From: Rhodobacter ferrooxidans
GTDB taxonomy: Bacteria > Pseudomonadota > Alphaproteobacteria > Rhodobacterales > Rhodobacteraceae
NCBI RefSeq assembly: GCF_000176015.1
Contig: NZ_ACYY01000001.1
Coordinates: 62,001-126,000, forward strand
Reading direction: 5' to 3'
DNA length: 64,000 bases
A model generated the notes under the pieces. That model made no database searches. It was given only the letters and a program-made list of their open reading frames with translations, and was not told the DNA's origin. The position numbers were made by a program, and so were the translations under genes. Below are positions 1-8,851 of the stretch, piece after piece (positions within the stretch are counted from its first letter, which is position 1; every line of letters starts with the position of its first letter).

Positions 1-1328
1 AGGCCCCGGATCAGGCTGTAGATATCGAACTTCGCGCCCACATCGACGCCACGGGTCGGCTCGTCCAGCAGCAGCACCTTCGGCCGCCCCAGCAAGGCAC
101 GGGCGAACAGCACCTTCTGCTGATTGCCACCGCTCAACTGCCCCACCGGCTGCCCCGGCCCCCGCGCCTTCAGCCGCACCTCGGCCCCGCGTGCCGCCAC
201 CGCACCGCGTTCGGCCCGCCGGTCCAGAAACCCCAGCCGCGACAACGCGCCCAAGTGTGGCAAGCTGACGGTTTCCGCCAGCGCCCGCAGCAACATCACC
301 CCCTCGGCCCGCCGCTCGCGCGGAACGTAAGCCAGCCCCTGCGCCCAGGTGCCCGCCGGAGTGACCGCCAGTGCCGCCCCCGCCAGTTCCACCCGCCCCC
401 GCCGCGCCACCGCCCCGATCAGCGCCTTCAACGCCGCGTTGCGCCCCGATCCGGCAAGGCCCGCCAGCCCCACCACCTCGCCCGCCCGCAGATCAAGGTC
501 CAGCGACGCCAGCCCAGCCGCCGCCAACCCCCGCACCGACAGCAGCACCGGCCCCAAAGCCGCCGTCTGTCGCGCCGGATACATGTCGCTCAATTCACGC
601 CCGGTCATCGCATGGATTAGCCGCGCCTGATCGGTGTCGGCCCGCGCCTCGGTGCTGGTATGCGCGCCGTCGCGCAGCACCGTCACCCGGTCGGCCAGTG
701 CCAACACCTCGTCCATCCGGTGCGAGACATACAAGACCCCCGCCCCCGCCGCCTTCAACCGCGCAATCGCCGTAAACAACCGCGCGGCCTCGGCCCCGGT
801 CAGCGCCGCGGTCGGCTCGTCCAGCACATAAAGCCAGGGCGCAGGCCCCGAACCTTGCAGCAAGGTCGCGGCAATCCGCACCAGCATCTGATCGCCCGGC
901 CCCAGCCGCGCCATCGGCACCCGGGCACCGATATGTCCGACCCCCAGCCGCTGCAACGCCGCCTCGGCCGCAAGATGCAGCGCCCGCCAGTCCACCAGCC
1001 CGAACCGTGTCGGATAGTCCCGCGCCAGATGCATGTTCTCGGCCACCGACAAGCCCGGCACCACCTGCAATTCCTGATGCAGGAACCGCAGCCCCGCCGC
1101 CTCGGCCGCCGCCGGACTGCCCAGCGTCAGCACCCGGCCGTCCAGCAAAATCTCGCCCGCATCCGCCCGTTCCAGCCCCGCCAGAATCCGGATCAGCGTG
1201 CTTTTCCCGGCACCGTTTTCCCCCATCAGCGCATGCACTTCGCCGCCGCGCAGCACCAGCCCCGCACCGTCCAGCGCACGCGCCGCACCATAGGTCTTGA
1301 CCAGACCGGAAAGGCTCAATTGGGGCAT
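1..1328 (-). CDS. Sugar ABC transporter, ATP-binding subunit (RbsA/MglA type), partial
   Basis: ATPase that powers import of a monosaccharide through a CUT2-type transporter. The reading frame starts at ATG 1328 and runs off the window edge after 442 codons; the family is about 500 residues, so the C-terminus lies outside. Two nucleotide-binding halves are visible. The first has Walker A GENGAGKST (about residues 36-44) and Walker B LYVLDEPTAAL. The second has the degenerate P-loop GLAGSGRN typical of RbsA, the signature LSGGNQQKV (about 398) and Walker B VLLLDEPTRGVD. It follows the binding-protein gene on the same strand with a full family A repeat between them. The permease is presumably beyond the edge. 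The substrate is not determinable; the neighbouring kinase suggests a pentose or polyol. Confidence 0.9.
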   Translation of the reverse strand, partial: MPQLSLSGLVKTYGAARALDGAGLVLRGGEVHALMGENGAGKSTLIRILAGLERADAGEILLDGRVLTLGSPAAAEAAGLRFLHQELQVVPGLSVAENMHLARDYPTRFGLVDWRALHLAAEAALQRLGVGHIGARVPMARLGPGDQMLVRIAATLLQGSGPAPWLYVLDEPTAALTGAEAARLFTAIARLKAAGAGVLYVSHRMDEVLALADRVTVLRDGAHTSTEARADTDQARLIHAMTGRELSDMYPARQTAALGPVLLSVRGLAAAGLASLDLDLRAGEVVGLAGLAGSGRNAALKALIGAVARRGRVELAGAALAVTPAGTWAQGLAYVPRERRAEGVMLLRALAETVSLPHLGALSRLGFLDRRAERGAVAARGAEVRLKARGPGQPVGQLSGGNQQKVLFARALLGRPKVLLLDEPTRGVDVGAKFDIYSLIRG

Positions 1329-1366
1329 GGGCAAACCAGAAACCGGCTTCGCATTCACCTTTGCTC

Positions 1367-1423
1367 AAATATCCCCGCCGGAGGCACCCAGCCCATCGGC
1401 AGGAGCCTCCGGCGGGGATATTT
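1367..1423. repeat. Family A inverted repeat, full copy 1
   Basis: Left arm AAATATCCCCGCCGGAGGC (1367-1385) and right arm GCCTCCGGCGGGGATATTT (1405-1423) are perfect 19-bp complements around a 19-nt loop. On the plus strand the right arm is followed by the recurring tail (TTTCGCAAAGATGAAG). The copy lies inside the sugar ABC operon, between the binding-protein stop and the ATPase start. By analogy with REP elements it may protect upstream mRNA or attenuate read-through, which is inference. Confidence 0.9.
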
Positions 1424-1447
1424 TCGCAAAGATGAAGCCGAAAGGCC

Positions 1448-2386
1448 TTATTTCGCGTCCTTCACATTGGCCGCGGTGATCAGCACGGTCGGCACATAGA
1501 CCACGTTCTGCCGCAGCACCTCGCCCGCCAGCACGCGCGCAACGGTGTCGGCGGTGGTGCGGCCAATACCGGCAAAGTCCTGCGCCACCGAGGCTTCGAA
1601 ATTGCCGCCCGCGGCGATGGCGTCGCGCGCCTGCGGATTGGCGTCGATACCGGTGATCACGATGCCTTCACCGCCACGCCCCGCCGCCTCGATCGCCTGC
1701 AAGGCACCCAGGGCAGGCTGGTCCCACGCCGCCCAGACCGCCTTGATGCTGCCCGGCTCGGGGTTGGCGGCCAGGATCGCCTCCATCTTGGCGCGGCTGT
1801 CGGCGATGCCGCCGTCATCGACGTTGGGAGTGATGCGGTCCAACACCTTGATGTCGGGGAAGTTGGCGAACACCGCATCGGCCACCACGCCGCGCACCTG
1901 CACCGGCGGGAAGGCGTCGAAGGTGAACATCACCACATTGCCCGCGCCCGCGATGCGATTGGCGACATAGACCGCGGTTTCGGCGGCCATCGCATAGCCG
2001 TTCGAGGTGACATTGGCGCGCACCAGCGGGTCGGTTCCGGCGTCCATGCCGATCACCGGAATGTTGGCCGCCGCAGCCGCGGCCAACCCCGCCCCCACCT
2101 GTGCCGGATCGACGTTGATCACGATGGCACTGACGCCTTGCGTCGTCACATCCTCCATCCGCGCGATCACCGCCGCCACGTCGCCCGCGGTGTCGATCAC
2201 GTTGACTTCCCAGCCCAATTCGGCGGCACGGGCCTGAAACGCCTCGACATAGAACTGGGTGCCGGGCTGCGCGAGGTAGGGCGTGATCAGCGCCACCTTC
2301 TCGCCCTGCGCCACAGCCATGCTGGCCGAAAGGGCGGCGAAACCGGCCGCCATGATCGCCGCGCGCCGTGTGAACTGAAGTGCCAT
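1448..2386 (-). CDS. Sugar ABC transporter substrate-binding protein (periplasmic, ribose/galactose family)
   Basis: Periplasmic receptor that captures a sugar and delivers it to the membrane transporter. The 312-residue product starts at ATG 2386 after GGGGAGAA with good spacing. An N-terminal Sec signal (RR, hydrophobic stretch, then AVAQ) ends near residue 26. The mature part has the two-lobed periplasmic-binding-protein pattern: KVALITPYLAQPG at the start, AIVINVDPAQ and IPVIGMDAG in the first lobe, and a hinge and second lobe with AVWAAWDQPALGALQAI and VITGIDANPQA. This matches the Peripla_BP_4 family. It is first in an operon with the downstream ATPase and divergent from a xylulokinase-like gene, so the two probably serve one sugar pathway. 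Confidence 0.9.
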   Translation of the reverse strand: MALQFTRRAAIMAAGFAALSASMAVAQGEKVALITPYLAQPGTQFYVEAFQARAAELGWEVNVIDTAGDVAAVIARMEDVTTQGVSAIVINVDPAQVGAGLAAAAAANIPVIGMDAGTDPLVRANVTSNGYAMAAETAVYVANRIAGAGNVVMFTFDAFPPVQVRGVVADAVFANFPDIKVLDRITPNVDDGGIADSRAKMEAILAANPEPGSIKAVWAAWDQPALGALQAIEAAGRGGEGIVITGIDANPQARDAIAAGGNFEASVAQDFAGIGRTTADTVARVLAGEVLRQNVVYVPTVLITAANVKDAK

Positions 2387-2477
2387 GGACCGTTCTCCCC
2401 TGGGGACAATTTGCTTGCGGGGCAATCTTTGGCAGGCCAGTCTGCCCGCGTCCAGCAATTTGCGTGAGAGCAGCGAT
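2387..2477. promoter_or_regulatory. Divergent intergenic control region (sugar ABC operon / carbohydrate kinase)
   Basis: These 91 bases separate the divergent starts of the binding protein and the kinase and must hold both sets of expression signals. The octamer CAATTTGC occurs twice in direct orientation (2407-2414 and 2456-2463), and a related GGGGCAATC lies between. They could be operator half-sites for a sugar-responsive repressor, but no regulator gene is present in the window and I find no clear -35/-10 pair. Confidence 0.3.
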
Positions 2478-3929
2478 ATGTCCCGGCAGACCCTGATCGG
2501 CATCGACATCGGCACGACCTCGGTCAAGGCGGTGATGATCGGCACCGACGGGCAGCGGCTGGCGGAGAGCTGCGCACGTTACCCCACGTCGCACCCCGCA
2601 GCCGGGCTGGCCGAGCAGGACCCCGCCGACTGGTTGCGGCTGGTGCTGGCGGCATTAACCGATTTCGACCGTCACCCCGCACGCGGGGATCTGCGGGCGA
2701 TCTGTCTGACTTCGCAGGTCAATACCCATGTTTTTGTCGATGCCGCCCTTGCGGTATTGCACCCGGCGCTGGTCTGGCAGGATGGCCGGGCGGCAGGTGC
2801 CGGGGTGGCGATTGATGCCGGGATTTCGGCGGCGGAAAAGATCGGCTGGCTGGGCGCGCCGATCCCGGTGGATGCCAGTCACGCGCTGGCGCGGATGGGG
2901 TGGATGGCCGACGCGCATCCCGAGCTTTGGGCGCAGACCGCGCATGTCTTGCTGCCGCGCGATTTCGTGCTGGCGCGGCTGTGCGGGCGGGTGGTCAGCG
3001 ATCCGATCTCGGCGGTGGGGCTGGTGGGCACCGATCTGACCTATGCCGCGGCGCTGATTGCGCTTGTGCCGGGGGCGGCGGGGCGGTTGCCGCCATTGGC
3101 CGATCCGTTGGCGGTGGTGGGGCAGATCGGCAAGGGCTTTCCCTGCGCCGGGGTGCCGCTGGTCTTGGGCACCATGGACGCCTGGGCCAGCATGTTCGGG
3201 CTGGGTGTCGTCGCTGAAGGCCAGGCGATGTATCTGAGCGGCACCAGCGAGGTGCTGGGGCTGATCTCGGACATGGTGACCGCCGAGCCGGGGGTGATCA
3301 CCTTTGCGCCGTGGTCCGGCATCACCCTGCATGCCGGGCCGACCCAAGGCGGTGGCGCCTCGCTGGGCTGGCTGTCGCGGCTGTTGGGCAGGCCCGAGGC
3401 GGAACTGGCGGCGATGGCCGCGCCGATCACCGCGCAAAGCCCGCTGTTTCTGCCGCATCTTTCAGGCGAACGCGCGCCCATCTGGGATGCGCAGGCGCGC
3501 GGCGCCTTTGCCGGGCTGACCTCGGGAACGGGGCCTGCCGAGATGGCGGCGGCGGTGCTGGAGGGGGTGGCGTTTTCGGCAAGGCTGGCGTTGGAGGCGT
3601 TGCAACGCTCGGGTGGCGTGGTGCCGGAAAGACTGCGCTGCGGTGGCGGCGGGGCGGCGTCAGACCGCTGGTGCCAGATCCGCGCCGATGCCTTGGGCCG
3701 CGTGTTGATCCGCATGCAGGGCAGCGACCCCGGAGCAGTTGGCGCGGCGGTGATGGCCGGGGTGGGCAGCGGCCTGATGCCCGATCTGGCGCAGGCAGCG
3801 CAGCGGCTGGTGCTGGAGGATCGGCGTTTTGTGCCCGACCCGCAGGCGGCAAAGCTGGCCGAAGCACGCTTTGCGCTCTGGCAGCAGCTTTACCAGCAGA
3901 TGCGCCCGATCAACGCAGGCTTGGCCTAA
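2478..3929 (+). CDS. xylB: Carbohydrate kinase of the FGGY family, xylulokinase-like
   Basis: Phosphorylates a keto-sugar or polyol with ATP, most likely xylulose to xylulose-5-phosphate, for entry into the pentose phosphate pathway. The 483-residue product starts at ATG 2478 (GAGAG about 7 bases upstream); a longer frame back to 2385 overlaps the divergent gene and lacks a ribosome site. The N-terminal phosphate-binding loop GIDIGTTSVKAV, the substrate-side LVWQDGRA and GTMDAWASMFG, the sugar-binding LPHLSGERAPIWD and the C-terminal adenosine loop CGGGGAASDRWCQI are all in family order. The stop overlaps the stop of the convergent MFS gene by two bases. Exact substrate is inferred; other FGGY kinases remain possible. 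Confidence 0.82.
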   Translation: MSRQTLIGIDIGTTSVKAVMIGTDGQRLAESCARYPTSHPAAGLAEQDPADWLRLVLAALTDFDRHPARGDLRAICLTSQVNTHVFVDAALAVLHPALVWQDGRAAGAGVAIDAGISAAEKIGWLGAPIPVDASHALARMGWMADAHPELWAQTAHVLLPRDFVLARLCGRVVSDPISAVGLVGTDLTYAAALIALVPGAAGRLPPLADPLAVVGQIGKGFPCAGVPLVLGTMDAWASMFGLGVVAEGQAMYLSGTSEVLGLISDMVTAEPGVITFAPWSGITLHAGPTQGGGASLGWLSRLLGRPEAELAAMAAPITAQSPLFLPHLSGERAPIWDAQARGAFAGLTSGTGPAEMAAAVLEGVAFSARLALEALQRSGGVVPERLRCGGGGAASDRWCQIRADALGRVLIRMQGSDPGAVGAAVMAGVGSGLMPDLAQAAQRLVLEDRRFVPDPQAAKLAEARFALWQQLYQQMRPINAGLA

Positions 3930-5068
3930 CGGGCCCGCGTCATCATCGGCGCCAGTGCCACCACCACGAGCAAGGCCAGAGCGGCAAAGCCGAAGGCCGC
4001 GCGCAGGCCAAAGGCGCCCGCAATGAAGCCCAGTGTCGGCGGCCCGAAGAAATAGCCGAAATACCCCAGCACCGTGGCCCGCGCCACCGCCCGCGCCCGC
4101 GCCTCGGGCGCCGCCATCTGCCCCACCAGTGAAAACGCCGTCGGCGCGACGACCGAGGCCCCCAGCCCCAGCACGATGAACCCGGCATAGGCCATCGCTG
4201 GCCCTGTCGCCGCCGCCGCCACCAGCGCCCCGAACGCCGCCAGCAGCGCCCCGCCGGTCAGCAGCATCCGCGCCGAGATGCGCGACAGCAGCCCCTGCCC
4301 CGCCAGCCGCGCCAGCCCCATGGTCAGCGCCATCACCGCAGGCCCCAGACTGCCCTGCGTCGGGCTGCCGCCAAGGGTCTTTTCGATATGCAAAGCCGAC
4401 CAGTTCTCGGCGGCGTTTTCCGACAGGAAGGCGATCAGCACAATCGCCCCGCCGATCAGCGGCACCACGCCCAGACCGGCCACCTTTTCGCCCTTGGGTT
4501 TCTTCAACCCGACAATCCGGCCATCGCGCTCATAGGCCAGCAACGCCAACCCCACCGAAACCGCCGCCGCCGCCCCCAGCACCATGCCCGGCGTCCACCC
4601 CGCACCACGGGCAAGACCGGTGGCCAGCGCCCCCGCGGCATAGCCCAGCGAATAGGCGGCGTGGCACAGGTTCATCAGATGGATGCCGCGATCGTTTTCC
4701 AGTGCCGCGACGCGCGCGTTCATCAGCACGTCCAGCGTGCCGGTGCTGGCACCACAAGCCGCCATGCTCAGCGCGAACACCCACAAAACCGCCGCCTGCC
4801 CCGGCAGAAAGAACGCGCCAGCCATCGCCAGCATCCCCAAAGGCAGCGCCAGCCGCCCCAGCACCCCGGCGGTAAAAGGCGCTGCCAGCATTGCAGAAAC
4901 CGCTGCCACCGGGGCTGCCAGCATCAGCAGACCCAGCGTCGCCTCGTTGATCCCCAGCATCGCCTTGGTGTCGGGCAACACCGCCGCAAAGCTGCCCCAT
5001 AGCACGCCCATGGCGGCAAAAGCCGCCAGCGCCGGACGGGCGACAACAAGGGTGGACGAAAGGCGCAT
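3926..5068 (-). CDS. MFS transporter (YbjJ-like)
   Basis: Inner-membrane secondary transporter of 380 residues with about 12 hydrophobic segments in two halves; substrate unknown. I chose ATG 5068, which has GGAG 8 bases upstream, over a GTG at 5095 with no spacer. The segment with DVLMNARVAALE and LCHAAYSLGYAAGA resembles the central region of YbjJ/FucP-like permeases. No sugar-binding signature allows a substrate call. It converges on the kinase gene, overlapping it by four bases at the stop codons, so it is probably not in the same transcription unit. Confidence 0.78.
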   Translation of the reverse strand: MRLSSTLVVARPALAAFAAMGVLWGSFAAVLPDTKAMLGINEATLGLLMLAAPVAAVSAMLAAPFTAGVLGRLALPLGMLAMAGAFFLPGQAAVLWVFALSMAACGASTGTLDVLMNARVAALENDRGIHLMNLCHAAYSLGYAAGALATGLARGAGWTPGMVLGAAAAVSVGLALLAYERDGRIVGLKKPKGEKVAGLGVVPLIGGAIVLIAFLSENAAENWSALHIEKTLGGSPTQGSLGPAVMALTMGLARLAGQGLLSRISARMLLTGGALLAAFGALVAAAATGPAMAYAGFIVLGLGASVVAPTAFSLVGQMAAPEARARAVARATVLGYFGYFFGPPTLGFIAGAFGLRAAFGFAALALLVVVALAPMMTRAR

Positions 5069-5256
5069 GAAGGGCTCCGGCGTGAAGGCAGACACCTACC
5101 CCGCGCCCATCAGACCGGCAAGCCTGCCCCCGACACGCGCCGGAACGGCGGCGACACCGATTCCCGCTTTCCTTTCGCGGCGAACTGGGCTAATGCCCCC
5201 CGGTCGCGCCATGCACCCTTGGAGGATGGCGGACTTATTAACAATGGAGAACCTCT

Positions 5257-5868
5257 ATGACTGGTAAGATCCCGGATCTTAGCGTCGAGGTACGGATGGG
5301 GACAGGCAAGGGGGCCGCCCGTCAAGCTCGTCGTGAGGGCTACGTACCCGGCATCGTTTATGGCGACGGCAAAGAGCCGCAGGCCATCAACGTGAAATAC
5401 TACACCCTGCTGAAGCGCCTGAAGGCCGGCCGCTTCCTGCAAACCCTGTTCAACCTCAAGATCGAGGGTCAGGACGACGTGCGCGTGATCTGCCGTGGCG
5501 TGCAGCGCGACGTGGTGAAAGACCTGCCGACGCATGTCGATTTCATGCGCCTGCATCAGGCCAGCCGGGTGAACCTGTTCATCCATGTGACCTTCATCAA
5601 CCACGAAGCCTCGCCGGGCCTGAAACGCGGTGGCGCGCTGGTGGTGGTGCGGCCGGAAGTCGAACTGGAAGTGACCGCGGGCGATATTCCCGATCACATC
5701 ACGGTTGACCTCGCGGGCCGCAACATCGGTGACGTGATCCACATCCAGGACGTGGTGCTGCCGGAAGGCGCCGCCCCGACCATCGACCGCAACTTCGTGA
5801 TCGCCAACATCTCGGCGCCCTCGGGTCTGCGCTCGTCGGACAACGAAGGCGAAGAAGCCGAAGCCTGA
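5257..5868 (+). CDS. rplY: 50S ribosomal protein L25/general stress protein Ctc
   Basis: Binds 5S rRNA in the large ribosomal subunit. The 203-residue length is the Ctc/TL5 form with an N-terminal L25 domain ([20 protein letters not shown]) and a C-terminal beta domain ([18 protein letters not shown]), ending in an acidic tail. ATG 5257 follows GGAG at short spacing. It is monocistronic here: a divergent MFS gene lies upstream and a strong hairpin terminator (5892-5925) lies 24 bases after the stop. In many alphaproteobacteria rplY is followed by pth. Here a glycosyltransferase on the opposite strand lies between them. Confidence 0.96.
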   Translation: MTGKIPDLSVEVRMGTGKGAARQARREGYVPGIVYGDGKEPQAINVKYYTLLKRLKAGRFLQTLFNLKIEGQDDVRVICRGVQRDVVKDLPTHVDFMRLHQASRVNLFIHVTFINHEASPGLKRGGALVVVRPEVELEVTAGDIPDHITVDLAGRNIGDVIHIQDVVLPEGAAPTIDRNFVIANISAPSGLRSSDNEGEEAEA

Positions 5869-5891
5869 TCGGGTTTCAACGACATCAAGCG

Positions 5892-5925
5892 AAAGGCGCG
5901 GGCAGGGCAACCTCCCGCGCCTTTT
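5892..5925. terminator. Intrinsic terminator between rplY and the convergent glycosyltransferase gene
   Basis: An 11-bp perfect stem, AAAGGCGCGGG (5892-5902) with CCCGCGCCTTT (5914-5924), encloses an 11-base loop and continues into TTTT on the plus strand. The AAA on the left side becomes UUU on the minus strand, so it can work in both directions. It lies between the rplY stop (5868) and the glycosyltransferase stop (5927). Confidence 0.9.
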
Positions 5926-5926
5926 G

Positions 5927-6925
5927 CTATGCCGCTGGCCCCTCCAGCATCGCCCGCAGGTGATAGGCGTGGCGCGGGTCGTCGGCCACCGGCCGCCCGG
6001 CCTTGGCACAAAGCTGCGCCAGATAATCCAGACAGCAATGCTGGTGCAGAAGCGCCACTCCCGGCAGCGCCATCGCCTGCGCGTGCACCGCATCAAAGAC
6101 CGCGGCCTGCCGCAGCGCCGCGGCGTCGCGCTGTTCGTTGCGGTTGGTGGAATTGTAGTAGCTGTCGTTGTAACGGTCGCTCAGCGACACCGGCGACAGC
6201 GTGCCGCGCTTCAGCGCAAAGCTTTCCTCGCTGCGCAGCATGTAGTGGTTCATCTGCGCCGCCGTATGGCTGGCCAGCGCCCTTGGCAGCTTGCGCAGAT
6301 AGCCGGTGCCAGCGGGAGGCCAGTCGGGCACCGCCACACCATCGCAATTCACCATGCCACAACCGGGGGCGCCGACCTTCGCAGGGGCAAGCCTCTTCGG
6401 CCCGTGTTCGCCCAGCGCGCCAAACCAGCCCGGCTGGCGGTGCAGCACCTTGACCCAGCGCGAGATCGGGTCGGCCAGCAGCCCCGCCCGTTGAAACTGC
6501 CGGTGCACCAGCCCCTCGGCCCAGTTCTGCCGCCCGCCGGTGCCGAACACCTTCCAGTTGATCGCCATCGCCAGAAACCCCGGATCGGCCGTGGGCAACA
6601 GATCGCTGATCCGGCCTTCGCCGCTGTGGATCACCAGAAACTCGTCAACATCGCAGACCAGCAGCCAGTCAGCCCCCGCCACTGCCGGATGCAGCTTGGC
6701 TGCCTTTAGCTTGCGCGGGGTGATCCTTTGCCCCGCCGGCACGTCGCAACGCAGATGCGTGACCCAGCCCGCCGATTGCAATGCGTCCAGCAGGTCGGGC
6801 GAATGGTCGGTGCAATCGTTGGTCACCACCACGATGTCGGTGAAACCGATCTGCCGATACCAGCACACCCATTCCAGCAGGAACGGCCCCTCGTTGCGCA
6901 TCGAACAGACAACCGTGTACCGCAA
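5927..6925 (-). CDS. Glycosyltransferase family 2-like protein
   Basis: Probable sugar transferase acting on a cell-surface or secreted glycan. The conserved start of this family ([17 protein letters not shown]) is preserved and is followed by the nucleotide-sugar motif DVDEFL with its DxD. A mid-region HRQFQRAG and a C-terminal His/Cys-rich HQHCCLDYL complete the chain. The family normally begins before YTVVCS, but no ATG exists there. I propose TTG 6925 (AGGG just upstream), giving 332 residues; ATG 6901 is the alternative but would cut the first strand. The gene is divergent from pth and isolated, so the acceptor is unknown. Confidence 0.7.
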   Translation of the reverse strand: MRYTVVCSMRNEGPFLLEWVCWYRQIGFTDIVVVTNDCTDHSPDLLDALQSAGWVTHLRCDVPAGQRITPRKLKAAKLHPAVAGADWLLVCDVDEFLVIHSGEGRISDLLPTADPGFLAMAINWKVFGTGGRQNWAEGLVHRQFQRAGLLADPISRWVKVLHRQPGWFGALGEHGPKRLAPAKVGAPGCGMVNCDGVAVPDWPPAGTGYLRKLPRALASHTAAQMNHYMLRSEESFALKRGTLSPVSLSDRYNDSYYNSTNRNEQRDAAALRQAAVFDAVHAQAMALPGVALLHQHCCLDYLAQLCAKAGRPVADDPRHAYHLRAMLEGPAA

Positions 6926-7057
6926 GGCCCTGCCACCGTTACCAAACCAGCCGCCAGCCTGCGCCGGGCCGCAGCTTACGTCAAGCGCCGCAAGCCCTTG
7001 CGCTGGGGGGGCTGCATCGGCGAAACTGGCCTTACACGCAACGGCGGAAAGACCGGC

Positions 7058-7765
7058 ATGAAACTCTTCGCAGGCCTCGGCAACCCCGGCGCGAAATACG
7101 CGGGCAACCGGCACAACATCGGCTTCATGGCGGTGGACCGGATCGCCGCCGACCACGGCTTTGGCCCCTGGCGGTCGCGGTTTCAGGGGCTGGCCGCCGA
7201 GGGCAGCTTGGGCGGTGAAAAGCTGGTGCTGCTGAAACCCGCCACCTTCATGAACCTGTCGGGCCAGTCGGTGGCCGAGGCGCTGCGGTTCTACAAGCTG
7301 ACGCCCGCCGATCTGGTGGTGTTCCACGACGAGCTTGACCTCGCCCCCGGCAAGGCGCGGGTGAAACAGGGCGGCGGCCATGCCGGCCACAACGGCCTGC
7401 GCTCGATCCACGCCCATATCGGCGAGGCTTACGGCCGGGTGCGGCTGGGCATCGGCCATCCGGGGCACAAGGATGCGGTGGCGGCCTATGTGCTGAACGA
7501 TTTCGCCAAGGCTGATGCGGACTGGCTGGAGGATTTGCTGCACGGCATCTCGGACGGTGCTGCCCTGCTGGCCGCAGGCGACGGCGCGCGCTTCCTGAAT
7601 GCCTTGGCGCTGCGCACCGCCCCGCCGCGGGTTTCCAGCGGTGCTGCGGATCGGCAACGGGCGGGCGCGGCCTCACTTGGTGAGGCCGCGCCCGCCCCCG
7701 CCCCGACAATCGAGCCCGCCGACACCCGCACCCCGCTGCAACGCCTGACCGACCGCTTCCGATGA
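7058..7765 (+). CDS. pth: Peptidyl-tRNA hydrolase
   Basis: Cytoplasmic esterase that recycles peptidyl-tRNA released from stalled ribosomes. The 235-residue product has the invariant GLGNPG near the N-terminus, catalytic His19 in NRHNIG, the FMNLSG substrate loop, HDELDL with its Asp, and GHNGLRSI. A Pro/Ala-rich tail of about 45 residues follows the core, as in Rhodobacter relatives. ATG 7058 follows GGAAAG. The stop overlaps the next gene's start in ATGA, suggesting translational coupling to the DUF2332 gene. Confidence 0.96.
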   Translation: MKLFAGLGNPGAKYAGNRHNIGFMAVDRIAADHGFGPWRSRFQGLAAEGSLGGEKLVLLKPATFMNLSGQSVAEALRFYKLTPADLVVFHDELDLAPGKARVKQGGGHAGHNGLRSIHAHIGEAYGRVRLGIGHPGHKDAVAAYVLNDFAKADADWLEDLLHGISDGAALLAAGDGARFLNALALRTAPPRVSSGAADRQRAGAASLGEAAPAPAPTIEPADTRTPLQRLTDRFR

Positions 7766-8819
7766 GCGCCGCCGCGGTGCTGGACAGTTTTCGGGCGCAG
7801 GCCATGGCTTGCGAAAATCACGGATCGCCCTTTGCCGCCCGGCTGCTGCGGCTGCTGACCAATCATCTTGCCCCCGGCACGCCACTGTCCGACCACATCC
7901 TGGGCTCGCCCGGCGACCCGACCACCCGCGGCGATGCGCTGGCGCTGCGGCTGGCGGCAGGGTTGCACGCGCTGGTGCTGTTGCAGCGCGACGCCGATTG
8001 GTCCCCGCCTAGGCCACGCCAGAAACCGACCTCTGGCCCGCCGTGCAGGCCGCACTTTTGCACCAACAGGCCTTCCTGCTGGACTGGCTGACCCGCCCGC
8101 CGCAAACCAACGAGCCGCGCCGGTCCGCCGTTCTAATCGCTGCCGCCCATTGGCTGACGGCGCGTTACCACCTGCCGCTGGTGCTTTCGGAACTGGGGGC
8201 CAGCGCCGGGGTCAACCTGATCTGGGATGCCTACGCGCTGGCGCTGCCGGGGCGGACGCTTGGCCCGGCCGATCCGGCGCTGACCCTGTCGCCCGACTGG
8301 CACGGGCCGCTGCCGCGGGCCACCCCGCCAAAGGTGATTGCCCGCGCCGGGGTGGACCTGAACCCGCTGGACCCCGAGCGCGACCGGCTGCGGCTGCTGG
8401 CCTATGTCTGGGCCGACCGGCTGACCCGGATGGACCGGGCGCTGCACGCCGTGGCCCGACTGCGGCCGCAGATCGAGCGCGCCGATGCGGTGGACTGGCT
8501 GCAAACCCGGCTGGCCACGCCGCGCCCGGGCGCGCTGCACCTGATCTTTCACACTGTCGCCTGGCAGTATTTCCCCGCGGCAGCGCAGGCGCGCGGCACG
8601 GCGATGCTGGCCGCAGCCGGTGCCCGCGCCACAGCCGCCGCACCGCTGGCGCATCTGGCGATGGAGGCCGATGCCACCCCGGGAAGTGCCGCGCTGACGC
8701 TGCACCTCTGGCCGGAAGACCGCCAGATCGCCCTTGGCCGGGCCGATTTCCATGGCCGCTGGCTCGACTGGCAAGCGCCGCCACATGACGCGGGGCTTGC
8801 GCCAAACGCGGTGCCGTGA
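7762..8819 (+). pseudogene. DUF2332 family protein, interrupted by a frameshift
   Basis: Two consecutive reading frames together make one DUF2332 protein. The first (7762-about 8010) gives FRAQAMACENHGSPFAARLL and VLLQRDADW. The second continues as TPETDLWPAVQAALL, PPQTNEPRRSAVL and LSELGASAGVNLIWDAY, the hallmark stretch of the family. In the second frame a TAG (8010-8012) directly precedes the homologous sequence, so neither frame alone encodes the product; one base is missing or two are extra, around 8002-8012. The function of DUF2332 is unknown; the GASAG motif is reminiscent of a methyltransferase-like nucleotide site. The start overlaps the pth stop. A sequencing error in a GC-rich run could also explain the break. 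Confidence 0.75.
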
Positions 8820-8851
8820 TCCCTTGGGCTGACCCAAACGAGGTTTGTCCG

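Noticed and set aside
5927-7657. Extension of the glycosyltransferase frame to 576 codons
   Set aside because: The upstream part is antisense to pth and shows no conserved sequence.
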